Of a stretch of 7,126 nt of DNA, positions 1 to 6,919 are shown piece after piece. The stretch is from NCBI GenBank assembly GCA_021790625.1, contig JAJYGL010000218.1, forward strand, positions 1-7,126, given 5' to 3'. How positions within the stretch are numbered: the first letter of the stretch is position 1; each line of letters begins with the position of its first letter. Below the pieces are notes generated by a model. It was not told the origin of the DNA. It saw only the letters and a program-made list of their open reading frames with translations, and made no database searches. This stretch comes from Pseudomonadota bacterium. GTDB taxonomy: Bacteria > Pseudomonadota > Gammaproteobacteria > Burkholderiales > Sulfuriferulaceae. Both the position numbers and the translations under genes were made by a program.

Positions 1-2
1 CC

Positions 3-680
3 GTGGCTGAACCGCTCATGCAGGCGCCCATCGGTATTTTTGGCGGCACATTCGACCCCATTCATTTCGGCCATCTGCGGTTGGCCGAAGAACTGACCGA
101 ATCACTGGCGCTAAAACAAGTGGTCTTCATCCCTACCGGCTGGCCACCGCACCGCAATCGACCACAAACACCCGCCGACCATCGATTAGCCATGGCCGAG
201 CTTGCCATTGCCGGTAACCCGCACTTTAGCATCGATGCCCGCGAAGTTCGCCGCACGACGCCGGCCTATACCATTGATACGCTCATCGCCCTGCGCGAAC
301 AATATGGTGACCAGCAACCCATTTGCCTTCTGATGGGTGCCGATGCATTTCTGGGTCTGCCCTGGTGGCGCCGCTGGCAAGAACTGTTCGACCTGGCACA
401 CATTGCCGTGGCCTACCGGCCCGGCTTCCCGCGCGAAAGCTGGCAGAGCAGCATGTCCGCCCTGCTACGCCAAACACTGGAAACGCGTTTGGGCAACGTA
501 CAAACGCTGCATGAAGCTGCAGCAGGACGCATCATCACCCTGTCAATCACTGCGCTGGACATTTCTGCCACCCATATCCGTGATACCCTACAGGCCGGGC
601 GTAATCCACGCTACCTGTTACCAGACGCTGTTCTCGATTACATCCATACCCATCAACTCTACCCCGCGAACCCCGAATGA
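3..680 (+). CDS. nadD: nicotinate-nucleotide adenylyltransferase NadD
   Basis: Transfers AMP from ATP to nicotinate mononucleotide, giving nicotinate adenine dinucleotide, the next-to-last step of NAD synthesis; cytoplasmic. Numbered from the GTG at 3, the protein is 225 residues. The nucleotidyltransferase signature is complete: GGTFDPIHFGH at 14-24, with the ATP-binding HxGH as H21-F22-G23-H24. FIPTGWPPHR lies at 42-51, MGADAF at 111-116 and the C-terminal ISATHIR (family ISSTxIR) at 187-193. The start is uncertain. GTG at 3 is the first start codon in the window and the frame is open to the left edge. ATG at 18 would leave five residues before GIFGG, which suits the family better and gives 220 residues. 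No clear Shine-Dalgarno helps decide. The stop overlaps the rsfS start as ATGA. Function is secure; only the N-terminus is open. Confidence 0.95.
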   Translation: MAEPLMQAPIGIFGGTFDPIHFGHLRLAEELTESLALKQVVFIPTGWPPHRNRPQTPADHRLAMAELAIAGNPHFSIDAREVRRTTPAYTIDTLIALREQYGDQQPICLLMGADAFLGLPWWRRWQELFDLAHIAVAYRPGFPRESWQSSMSALLRQTLETRLGNVQTLHEAAAGRIITLSITALDISATHIRDTLQAGRNPRYLLPDAVLDYIHTHQLYPANPE

Positions 681-1039
681 ATACTGACCAAATCGTCTCC
701 GCCGCACGAGAAGCCATTGAAGACATCAAAGGCAAAGATATCACTATCCTCGACGTGGCTGCCCAAAGCCCGATGTTCGAACGCATGATCGTCGCCAGCG
801 CCGACTCTACCCGTCAGACACGTGCCATTGCCCACCATGTGCAAGAAAAACTCAAATCGCTGGGAGTACCCAGCAAGGGCAATGAAGGCTTGCGTTCCGG
901 CGAATGGGTATTGCTCGATCTGGGCAGCGTCATCGTGCACATCATGCAACCCGCCGTTCGCCAGTATTACAGTCTGGAAACCCTGTGGCAAACGGGTGCA
1001 ACACAACGTGACAATGGAACACCCTCACACAATTCATGA
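677..1039 (+). CDS. rsfS: ribosomal silencing factor RsfS (YbeB/DUF143 family)
   Basis: RsfS binds protein uL14 on the large ribosomal subunit and blocks joining to the small subunit, lowering translation during starvation or stationary phase. The 120-residue length suits the family. The core is visible: IKGKDITILDV near 17-27, then EGLRSGEWVLLDLG at 70-83 with W77 and D81, H88, and the C-terminal RQYYSLETLW at 95-104, matching the family pattern RxxYxLExLW. The last 16 residues are a polar, low-complexity tail. The ATG at 677 overlaps the nadD stop (ATGA) and the stop overlaps the rlmH ATG in the same way, so it lies within a translationally coupled operon. No good Shine-Dalgarno precedes it, which fits reinitiation by ribosomes finishing nadD. 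Confidence 0.95.
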   Translation: MNTDQIVSAAREAIEDIKGKDITILDVAAQSPMFERMIVASADSTRQTRAIAHHVQEKLKSLGVPSKGNEGLRSGEWVLLDLGSVIVHIMQPAVRQYYSLETLWQTGATQRDNGTPSHNS

Positions 1040-1506
1040 AATGGCAAATTCTGGCAGTCGGGCAAAAAATGCCCGACTGGGTTAACGAAGCAGTAGAAAA
1101 CTATCGCAAACGCATGCCGCCCAACGCTCCGCTGACCCTGACCGAAATCCGGGCAGAAAAACGAACCGGCGGCAAAACTGTCGAACAGATCAAAGCTCTG
1201 GAACGCGACCGGATTCTGTCCGGCCTGCCGGCGCAATCCATACTGTGGGTGCTGGACGAACATGGAGAACAACTCACCACGCTAGCACTCACGGAAAAAT
1301 TACGGACTGCCGAACAGAATGCGCACTCACTTTGCTTTATCATCGGTGGGGCCGATGGCCTGCACGACGACATAAAAATGAAAGCCGGCCAATTGATTGC
1401 GTTGTCAAAACTCACCTTGCCACATGGCCTGGCGCGCGTATTGCTGACCGAACAACTCTACCGTGCCATGAGTATTCTCCAACATCATCCCTACCACCGT
1501 GAATAA
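1036..1506 (+). CDS. rlmH: 23S rRNA (pseudouridine-1915-N3)-methyltransferase RlmH
   Basis: RlmH is a small SPOUT-fold methyltransferase. It uses S-adenosylmethionine to methylate N3 of pseudouridine 1915 in helix 69 of 23S rRNA, acting on assembled 70S ribosomes as a dimer. At 156 residues it has the normal length. Visible motifs are the N-terminal strand KWQILAVGQKMPDWV (2-16), LDEHGEQLTT (73-82), the cofactor-site glycine motif FIIGGADG (101-108), and the knotted C-terminus containing LTLPHGLARVLLTEQLYRA (126-144) and ending in the hallmark HHPYHRE (150-156). The ATG at 1036 overlaps the rsfS stop (ATGA). The 3' end overlaps maf by eight bases. Pairing with rsfS, another large-subunit factor, is conserved in many bacteria. 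Confidence 0.97.
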   Translation: MKWQILAVGQKMPDWVNEAVENYRKRMPPNAPLTLTEIRAEKRTGGKTVEQIKALERDRILSGLPAQSILWVLDEHGEQLTTLALTEKLRTAEQNAHSLCFIIGGADGLHDDIKMKAGQLIALSKLTLPHGLARVLLTEQLYRAMSILQHHPYHRE

Positions 1507-2074
1507 ACTGCCTTCTCACGTCTGGCTGGCGTCACGCTCACCCCGCCGCCGCGAACTGCTCGCTCAACTCGGCATTGCCTGTGAAATCATCGACGTCAAC
1601 ATCAATGAATCTCCCTTGTCCCACGAAACACCGGAACACTACGTTTGTCGCGTGGCGCAAGCCAAAGCTCAAGCCGCATTCATTGCGGCCGAACACGACT
1701 GGCCGCTCATTACCGCTGACACCTGCGTCGTCGTCGATGATGTCATCCTCGGCAAACCAGGCAACGCCAGCAAAGCGCGCGACATGCTGCAACGCCTGTC
1801 CGGTTGCCAGCATCGGGTCTTGACCGCCGTCACAGTATATTGCCGTGACCGCTACCAAACAGTGCTCTGCACCTCACTGGTCACTTTCCGCTCGCTCTCC
1901 GCCGACGACATTCACACGTATATCGCCAGCGGCGAACCACTTGACAAAGCAGGCAGTTACGCCATTCAGGGTCTTGGCGCCCGCTTCATTCGTCACCTCG
2001 AAGGCAGCTATTCCGGCGTCATGGGACTGCCTTTATACGAAACAGCCGAACTGCTGTCCACCTGTCATGATTGA
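1499..2074 (+). CDS. maf: Maf-family nucleoside triphosphate pyrophosphatase, YhdE type (dTTP/UTP pyrophosphatase)
   Basis: Maf proteins hydrolyse nucleoside triphosphates to the monophosphate and pyrophosphate, removing modified or surplus nucleotides; the YhdE group prefers dTTP and UTP. The 191-residue product has the N-terminal loop LASRSPRRRELL (10-21), the acidic ADTCVVVDD (73-81) with D74 as likely catalytic or metal residue, GKP at 85-87, DKAGSYAIQGLGARF (149-163) and EGSYSGVMGLPLYET (168-182). The DKAGxYxIQGLG block is what points to YhdE rather than YceF. Substrate preference is inferred from family similarity. The start is GTG at 1499, inside the last codons of rlmH (8-base overlap); it places the SRSPRR motif at the normal distance from the N-terminus. 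The usual betaproteobacterial follower, rng (ribonuclease G), is absent; map comes next instead. Confidence 0.93.
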   Translation: MNKLPSHVWLASRSPRRRELLAQLGIACEIIDVNINESPLSHETPEHYVCRVAQAKAQAAFIAAEHDWPLITADTCVVVDDVILGKPGNASKARDMLQRLSGCQHRVLTAVTVYCRDRYQTVLCTSLVTFRSLSADDIHTYIASGEPLDKAGSYAIQGLGARFIRHLEGSYSGVMGLPLYETAELLSTCHD

Positions 2075-2099
2075 CGGCGCTCCCCACATCCTCTAACCT
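2071..2099 (+). promoter_or_regulatory. candidate sigma70 promoter for map-glnD
   Basis: TTGACG at 2071-2076 matches the -35 consensus at five of six bases. After a 17-base spacer, TAACCT at 2094-2099 keeps the most conserved -10 bases (first T, A, last T) but only three of six overall. The -35 box overlaps the maf stop codon. This is the only sizeable gap in the plus-strand cluster, so a promoter here would let map-glnD be expressed apart from nadD-maf. The match was made by eye and is moderate. Confidence 0.35.
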
Positions 2100-2133
2100 A
2101 TTCTCAATTCCTCCTCTGTGACCGGATTTCCTC

Positions 2134-2955
2134 ATGACCGTCTCCATCAAATCAGCCGAAGACATTGCTGGCATGCGCATTGCCGGTCGGCTTGCCGCTG
2201 AACTGCTAGATTACATCACCCCGTTCGTCAAACCCGGTATTACTACCGACGAACTTGACAAACTCTGCCATGATTATCAAGTAAATGTGCAACACAGCAT
2301 TCCAGCACCGCTCAATTATGCACCGGGTGGTCATACTCCCTACCCAAAATCCATTTGCACCTCTGTCAACCAGCAAGTCTGCCACGGCGTACCGGGTGAC
2401 CGGTTGTTGAAACATGGTGATATCATCAACATTGACGTCACCGTCATTAAAGATGGCTGGCATGGCGATTCCAGCCGCATGTACTGCGTCGGCAATGTCG
2501 CCCCTCACGCCAAGCGCTTGTGCGAAATCACCTGGCAAGCAATGTGGCACGGCATTGAACAAGTGCGCCCGGACGCCACTCTGGGCGATGTTGGCCACGC
2601 CATCCAGGTGTTCGCTGAAGCGCAAGGCTATAGTATCGTGCGCGAATTCTGCGGCCACGGTATCGGACGCCGTTTCCATGAAGAACCGCAAGTTCTGCAC
2701 TATGGACGCCCCGGTACCGGATTGCGTCTGCAACCCGGCATGATATTCACCATCGAGCCAATGATTAACGCCGGCAAACGTGACATCCGCCAGATGGGAG
2801 ATGGCTGGACCATCGTGACCAAAGACCGCAGCCTTTCTGCACAATGGGAACACACCGTCGTCGTCACCGACACTGGTTACGAAGTATTGACCGTATCTGC
2901 GGCGACGCCTGCTCCCCCCGTATTCGTCACTGACAAGCATGCTTCGCTCGCCTGA
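2134..2955 (+). CDS. map: type I methionine aminopeptidase
   Basis: Removes the initiator methionine from nascent proteins when the second residue is small, after deformylation, near the ribosome exit. It is a two-metal 'pita-bread' enzyme. All catalytic residues are visible in the 273-residue product: H84 in CHGVPGD, the metal ligands D101 (INIDVTV), D112 (WHGDSSRMY), H175 (CGHGIGRRFHEE), E208 (FTIEPMI) and E239 (QWEHTVVV), plus the second active-site histidine H182. There is no N-terminal zinc-finger extension, as expected for the short bacterial class. The C-terminus runs about ten residues past the typical E. coli end, in an Ala/Pro-rich tail whose last codons overlap glnD. A weak GGA (2124-2126) lies seven bases before the ATG. 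The map-glnD pairing is also seen in enterobacteria. Confidence 0.97.
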   Translation: MTVSIKSAEDIAGMRIAGRLAAELLDYITPFVKPGITTDELDKLCHDYQVNVQHSIPAPLNYAPGGHTPYPKSICTSVNQQVCHGVPGDRLLKHGDIINIDVTVIKDGWHGDSSRMYCVGNVAPHAKRLCEITWQAMWHGIEQVRPDATLGDVGHAIQVFAEAQGYSIVREFCGHGIGRRFHEEPQVLHYGRPGTGLRLQPGMIFTIEPMINAGKRDIRQMGDGWTIVTKDRSLSAQWEHTVVVTDTGYEVLTVSAATPAPPVFVTDKHASLA

Positions 2956-5512
2956 ACAAATTGCCGCCTGGCGCGATCAACTGTACAGTGCCCGCACCAC
3001 GATCCGCCATAACTGGCGCTCAGGGGGCGCAGTACGCGCCATGCTACGGCAGCACAGCACACTCATTGATCGGCTGTTGGCCGATATCTGGCGCTACCAT
3101 GACATCCCTGCCGAAGCTGCCCTGCTGGCCGTCGGCGGCTATGGCCGACGGGAACTGTTCCTGCATTCCGACATTGACATCCTGATTCTGCTGCCCGATG
3201 ATCCACCGGCCCATACCGAAGCCACCATCGAACATCTGATTGGTTCGCTGTGGGACATCGGACTCGAAACTGGCCATAGCGTGCGTACGCTGGCAGACTG
3301 CCTCACCGAAGCAGAAAACGATCTGACCGTGCAAACCAACCAACTGGAAAATCACTACATCACCGGCAACCGCAAACTGTTTCAGCAATTCCGCACCAGC
3401 AGCCTCAAGCAATTGAACCCTCAAAGTTTTTTTGATGGCAAACTGGCAGAACAAGACCAACGCCATGCCCGTTATCATGACAGCACGAGTCAACTGGAAC
3501 CCAATCTGAAAGAAAGCCCCGGCGGTCTGCGCGATTTGCACAACCTGCGCTGGCTGGCTCAGGCCACTGGCATCGGCGCCGAGTGGCAAGATTTCATTCC
3601 GGCTCAATTACTCACGCGCGACGAAGTACGCCAGATCAAACGTTTGGAATCCTTTCTGTTCAACTTGCGTGCCCGTCTGCATGAACTGGCAGGCCGCCGT
3701 GACGACCGGCTACTGTTTGCCTGGCAGACCGCGCTGGCTGAACAATTCCATCTCGCACCGCAAGTCAACCGACGCGCCAGCGAACGCCTCATGCAACAAT
3801 TTTATCGGGCGGCCAGAGCCATCGAACAATTGCGTGACATTCTACTGCCCAGCCTGCGCGCACGCGCTTTTGGCAACCCGGATTTACTGGCCATCCCGCT
3901 CAATACGCGCTTCCATATTCAGGACAACCGGCTCAAGGCCATCGACGACCAACTGTTTGAACGCGAGCCGGACGCCATTCTGGAAAGTTTTTACCTGTTG
4001 CAGCAACACCCGGAACTCTCCGGCATGAGCGCCTCCACCCTGCGCAGCCTGTGGCGCGCGCGCTACCGTGTCGACCACCAGTTTCGTCGCAACACGCGCA
4101 ACCAGACATGTTTTATGCAATTGCTGAAAGGCCCCTACGCGGTCACCCGCACCCTGCGCGACCTCAACCGCTACGGCATTCTGGGTCGGTATATTCCCGT
4201 CTTTGGCCGCATCGTCGGTCAAATGCAATACGACCTCTACCATATCTATACTGTCGATGAACACACGCTGACCGTTATACGCAACCTGCGCCGTCTGACT
4301 GTTCCAGAGCTGGCGCACGAATTTCCGCTTGCCAGTCGGCTCATCAACCATTTCCAACAACCCGAACTGCTCTACCTTGCCGCCCTGTTTCACGATATCG
4401 CCAAAGGTCGTGGCGGCGACCATGCCCAGCTGGGTGCCATCGATGCACGCCGTTTCTGCCAATTACACCATCTTGGTACAGCAGAAACAGAACTGGTAAC
4501 CTGGCTGGTACGCGAACACCTGTTTTTTTCTGCCACCGCACAAAAACAAGACCTGAGCGATCAGGAAACCATCGAACGCTTCGCCCGCCGCATGCCGAGT
4601 GAACGTCATCTGATCGCGCTATACCTGTTGACCATTTGCGATATCCGTGGCACCAGCCCCACCGTCTGGAACGCCTGGAAAGCCAAGCTGATGGACGAAT
4701 TATTCTACGCCTGCCGCCGCCAGCTTGCCCACGACGACAGCCAGCCCACCGGTAGCGATGTCACCAAACGAGAAGCCTCCCGGCTATTGCGCCTGTACGG
4801 CCTTTCGCCACACACTGAAGACGCCCTGTGGCAACAACTGGAAGACAGTTACTTTCTTCGCCATACCGCCAATGAAATCGCCTGGCACACCCGCCGTTTA
4901 TGGCACAGTGTCCAGACAACCAAACCCATCGTACGCGCCCGCCTGTCGCCCGACGGCGAAGGCATACGCACCCTCATCTACATGCCGGACACACCCGGCC
5001 TGTTCGCGCGTATCTGCGCCTTTTTCGACAAAATCCGCTACAACATCGTCGATGCGCGCATTCACACAACTCGCCATCATTATGCGCTGGATAGTTTCAC
5101 CATCCTCGATCCCCAAAACCAGGGCACTACCTACCGCGATTTCCTGAGTTACATTGAATACGAACTCGCCCGTTATCTGGAATCCGGTTCACCCATTACG
5201 GCTCCATCCCGCCCCCGTTTGAGCCGACAGTTGCGACACTTCCCGCCCGCCGCCGAAATACAGCTGCGCCCTGATGAAAACGATCATTTTCATACCCTGC
5301 AACTCACTGCCGGCGATCGCCCCGGCCTGTTGCTGGCGGTTGCGCAAATTTTTGACCGTTACCAGATTCACCTGCAATTGGCCAAAGTCAGCACCAACGG
5401 CGAACGGGCCGAAGACACTTTCCTTATTTTTGGCGACGGCCTGACCCAACTGCAAACCCGCACCCAAATGGAACGTGACTTGCTGCAAACTCTGACCATT
5501 GTGCCGGTCTGA
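2939..5512 (+). CDS. glnD: bifunctional [protein-PII] uridylyltransferase/uridylyl-removing enzyme GlnD
   Basis: GlnD senses glutamine and controls nitrogen assimilation. At low glutamine it uridylylates the PII proteins (GlnB/GlnK); at high glutamine it removes UMP, thereby steering GlnE/glutamine synthetase and NtrBC. The 857-residue product shows the full family order. The nucleotidyltransferase domain has VGGYGRRELFLHSDIDIL at 65-82, with metal ligands D78 and D80. Next is KESPGGLRDLHNLRWLAQ (191-208) of the linker and UTase-associated domain. The HD domain (about 440-570) has H442, the H485-D486 pair, H495 and D568 and is the uridylyl-removing site. The two ACT domains lie at about 677-755 (DTPGLFARICAFFD) and 786-857 (DRPGLLLAVAQIFD) and should bind glutamine. 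Length is slightly below the roughly 890 residues of E. coli, mainly at the N-terminus. ATG 2939 lies 17 bases inside map, suggesting coupled translation. No PII gene is in the window. Confidence 0.97.
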   Translation: MLRSPEQIAAWRDQLYSARTTIRHNWRSGGAVRAMLRQHSTLIDRLLADIWRYHDIPAEAALLAVGGYGRRELFLHSDIDILILLPDDPPAHTEATIEHLIGSLWDIGLETGHSVRTLADCLTEAENDLTVQTNQLENHYITGNRKLFQQFRTSSLKQLNPQSFFDGKLAEQDQRHARYHDSTSQLEPNLKESPGGLRDLHNLRWLAQATGIGAEWQDFIPAQLLTRDEVRQIKRLESFLFNLRARLHELAGRRDDRLLFAWQTALAEQFHLAPQVNRRASERLMQQFYRAARAIEQLRDILLPSLRARAFGNPDLLAIPLNTRFHIQDNRLKAIDDQLFEREPDAILESFYLLQQHPELSGMSASTLRSLWRARYRVDHQFRRNTRNQTCFMQLLKGPYAVTRTLRDLNRYGILGRYIPVFGRIVGQMQYDLYHIYTVDEHTLTVIRNLRRLTVPELAHEFPLASRLINHFQQPELLYLAALFHDIAKGRGGDHAQLGAIDARRFCQLHHLGTAETELVTWLVREHLFFSATAQKQDLSDQETIERFARRMPSERHLIALYLLTICDIRGTSPTVWNAWKAKLMDELFYACRRQLAHDDSQPTGSDVTKREASRLLRLYGLSPHTEDALWQQLEDSYFLRHTANEIAWHTRRLWHSVQTTKPIVRARLSPDGEGIRTLIYMPDTPGLFARICAFFDKIRYNIVDARIHTTRHHYALDSFTILDPQNQGTTYRDFLSYIEYELARYLESGSPITAPSRPRLSRQLRHFPPAAEIQLRPDENDHFHTLQLTAGDRPGLLLAVAQIFDRYQIHLQLAKVSTNGERAEDTFLIFGDGLTQLQTRTQMERDLLQTLTIVPV

Positions 5513-5518
5513 TTCCAC

Positions 5519-5547
5519 CATGCCGCCATGGGTCGCATGGCAGCATG
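5519..5547. terminator. candidate hairpin between convergent genes
   Basis: Two 12-base arms, CATGCCGCCATG (5519-5530) and CATGGCAGCATG (5536-5547), are inverted copies with one mismatch and enclose a five-base loop. Read as minus-strand RNA the mismatch becomes a G-U pair, so the stem is stronger for the sensor gene's transcript than for glnD's. Neither side has a T-tract, so it is not a classic intrinsic terminator. It lies between glnD and the convergent gene ending at 5573, where a bidirectional transcript end would be expected. The rest of the 5513-5572 gap shows only a weaker 5-bp stem (5557-5561 with 5569-5573). Confidence 0.35.
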
Positions 5548-5572
5548 AAGGCGACGGGGTTCCGTTCAAACC

Positions 5573-6919
5573 CTACAAGTGATACACCATCTGATTACGA
5601 CCGGACGCTCTGGCGGCATGCAATACCCGCTCGGCATGCCACATAAAAGTTTCCATGTCTTCCTCTGGTAGTTTCTTGCTCACCAACCCAATACTGACAG
5701 CAACATTCAAGGCGCCCGCTTTGGTCGGTATGGCAACGGCAGACAGCAAGTGCATCAACCTTTCGGCCAGTGTTTTTGCCTGCTTTTTGGTACAACCGGA
5801 TAATAGCGCGGCAAATTTTTTGCCTGCATCGATGCAAACCAAAGACGCCTGTTCGTGCAGGATATCCTGCATGCGAGTAATCAAGGTGCGCAAAACCAGC
5901 TCAGCCACAGCATGTCCATGGCGATTATCAATATCATGCAAACCATCAATCGCCATCATCAGCAACATCGCCGGCATGACCGGGTCAAACGGTTTCTGGA
6001 ACACCTGCGTCATTTGTTGTTGCAAATAGAGTGGATTCGGCAATCCGGTCAGGTTATCCGTCATTTCCTGCTGCTGCAACTGCCGTGCCAGATGACGATC
6101 GGCCGTCACATCATGGAACAGCCACAAACGCCTGTCGCTATCTGCCACCGGATGGGTATCCACTGCCAAGGTCATCGCTGGCAATGACCATTCGCATTGT
6201 ATTGATGCCTGGATATCCTGTTGCAAACCAGCATACAGACGCTGCAATTCTGCCCGGTTGCTGCACACAGACAGCATACTGTGCAGGGTATCAGCCACTT
6301 CACCTGGCGCCAGTTCGGCGGAAGGCAGATGAAACAACCGCAATGCTGCCGGATTCATGCGCCCGGTTTGTCCGGCAAGGTCTGTCACCATCATGGCCAA
6401 TGGCTGCGTGTCAAACAGGTCACGAAAAACAGCACTCTGCGCGCGCTGGCGTTGTAATAAACGATGATTTTGCAATAGATGTCCAGTTAGATTCGCCAGC
6501 GCCGTGAAACGCGGCGTATCCATATCCTGGCTTCCGGCAGGCGCTTGCAACCAGAGCAATAACCACAAACTATCCGGCGCACCAGGCGTAGGGCAGGCAA
6601 AAAAGCGCATTTGCGTCGGCGGTTGCGGTAAACGGCAGGCAATGGCACTGGGCAAAAAATCATCGGGGCGCTCGGTTGATAAATGAAAATCCTCTACCAC
6701 CAACGATGGATCACTGGACAACAGCCTCGCCACGCCATTTGCCGCCACATCAATCAGCACAGAAAAATCAGCGCCACTCTCCGCGCGGGCTAACGCCATC
6801 AACGCCAAAACCGCCTTGCCAGAGACATCGCTATCCTTAACGTCAACCGGCACCTGGTCAGCTTCCACGTGCATTGCCCGTTCTGACGCCTGATCCGGCG
6901 CCGGATCCGGCGCCCTCAT
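5573..6919 (-). CDS. GAF-like/PAS sensor protein with a degenerate GGDEF domain
   Basis: Probable cytoplasmic signalling protein of 448 residues with no signal peptide or membrane segment seen. Domain order by eye: a variable N-terminal region (1-32), a probable GAF-like domain (about 33-150), a linker helix, a PAS domain (about 162-275, starting FRDLFDTQPLAMMVTDLAG and ending LWLFHDVTADR), a QQQEMTDNLTGLPNPLYLQ junction (282-300) and a GGDEF fold (about 287-448). The junction and the end (HAERVLHAARASGRNQMVY) are family-typical. The catalytic part is not: GGDEF is replaced by AGKKF (365-369), the first metal Asp by A323, the guanine-contact Asn by D331, GD by AE (339-340), and the RxxD inhibitory site is missing. 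Cyclic di-GMP synthesis is therefore unlikely; GTP or protein binding is possible. The ATG at 6919 overlaps the upstream hydrolase stop (ATGA). A later ATG at 6874 (residue 16) is an alternative start. The GAF call is the least certain part. Confidence 0.85.
   Translation of the reverse strand: MRAPDPAPDQASERAMHVEADQVPVDVKDSDVSGKAVLALMALARAESGADFSVLIDVAANGVARLLSSDPSLVVEDFHLSTERPDDFLPSAIACRLPQPPTQMRFFACPTPGAPDSLWLLLWLQAPAGSQDMDTPRFTALANLTGHLLQNHRLLQRQRAQSAVFRDLFDTQPLAMMVTDLAGQTGRMNPAALRLFHLPSAELAPGEVADTLHSMLSVCSNRAELQRLYAGLQQDIQASIQCEWSLPAMTLAVDTHPVADSDRRLWLFHDVTADRHLARQLQQQEMTDNLTGLPNPLYLQQQMTQVFQKPFDPVMPAMLLMMAIDGLHDIDNRHGHAVAELVLRTLITRMQDILHEQASLVCIDAGKKFAALLSGCTKKQAKTLAERLMHLLSAVAIPTKAGALNVAVSIGLVSKKLPEEDMETFMWHAERVLHAARASGRNQMVYHL
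6897..6914. repeat. perfect 18-base palindrome at the 5' end of the sensor gene
   Basis: GGCGCC-GGATCC-GGCGCC is its own reverse complement. It begins at the sixth base of the sensor-gene reading frame and spans codons 2-8. It arises from a tandem 12-base repeat (6891-6902 and 6903-6914, one mismatch), which encodes the APDP-APDQ repeat at residues 3-10. In mRNA it could fold as a seven-pair all-G/C stem with a GAUC loop just after the start codon. Confidence 0.8.

Noticed and set aside
2085..2117. GGAGG-like site on the minus strand in the maf-map gap
   Set aside because: The only short frame after it is about 18 codons long with poor spacing and runs antisense into maf; the signal is explained by the pyrimidine-rich gap.
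2206..2940. 244-codon open frame on the minus strand opposite map
   Set aside because: It lies entirely against a gene with all catalytic residues intact and shows no recognisable motif or start signal; it is a by-product of map codon usage.
3884..4462. 192-codon open frame on the minus strand opposite glnD
   Set aside because: It is antisense to the glnD linker and HD region, with no recognisable domain; glnD is clearly the real gene.
5551..5575. GTTCAAACCC resembling a tRNA T-arm
   Set aside because: A 5-bp stem with a 7-base loop can be drawn, but the loop is CCGTTCA rather than TTCRANY, and no anticodon arm, D-arm or acceptor stem is present.
5615..5640. 7-bp inverted repeat (GGCATGC/GCATGCC) near the 3' end of the sensor gene
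   Set aside because: It follows from two similar His-Ala codon pairs (HAE and HAA) within a conserved coding segment and has a 12-base loop; a separate role is not supported.
6031..6507. 158-codon open frame on the plus strand opposite the sensor gene
   Set aside because: The minus-strand frame has recognisable PAS and GGDEF-fold motifs; this one has none and no Shine-Dalgarno.
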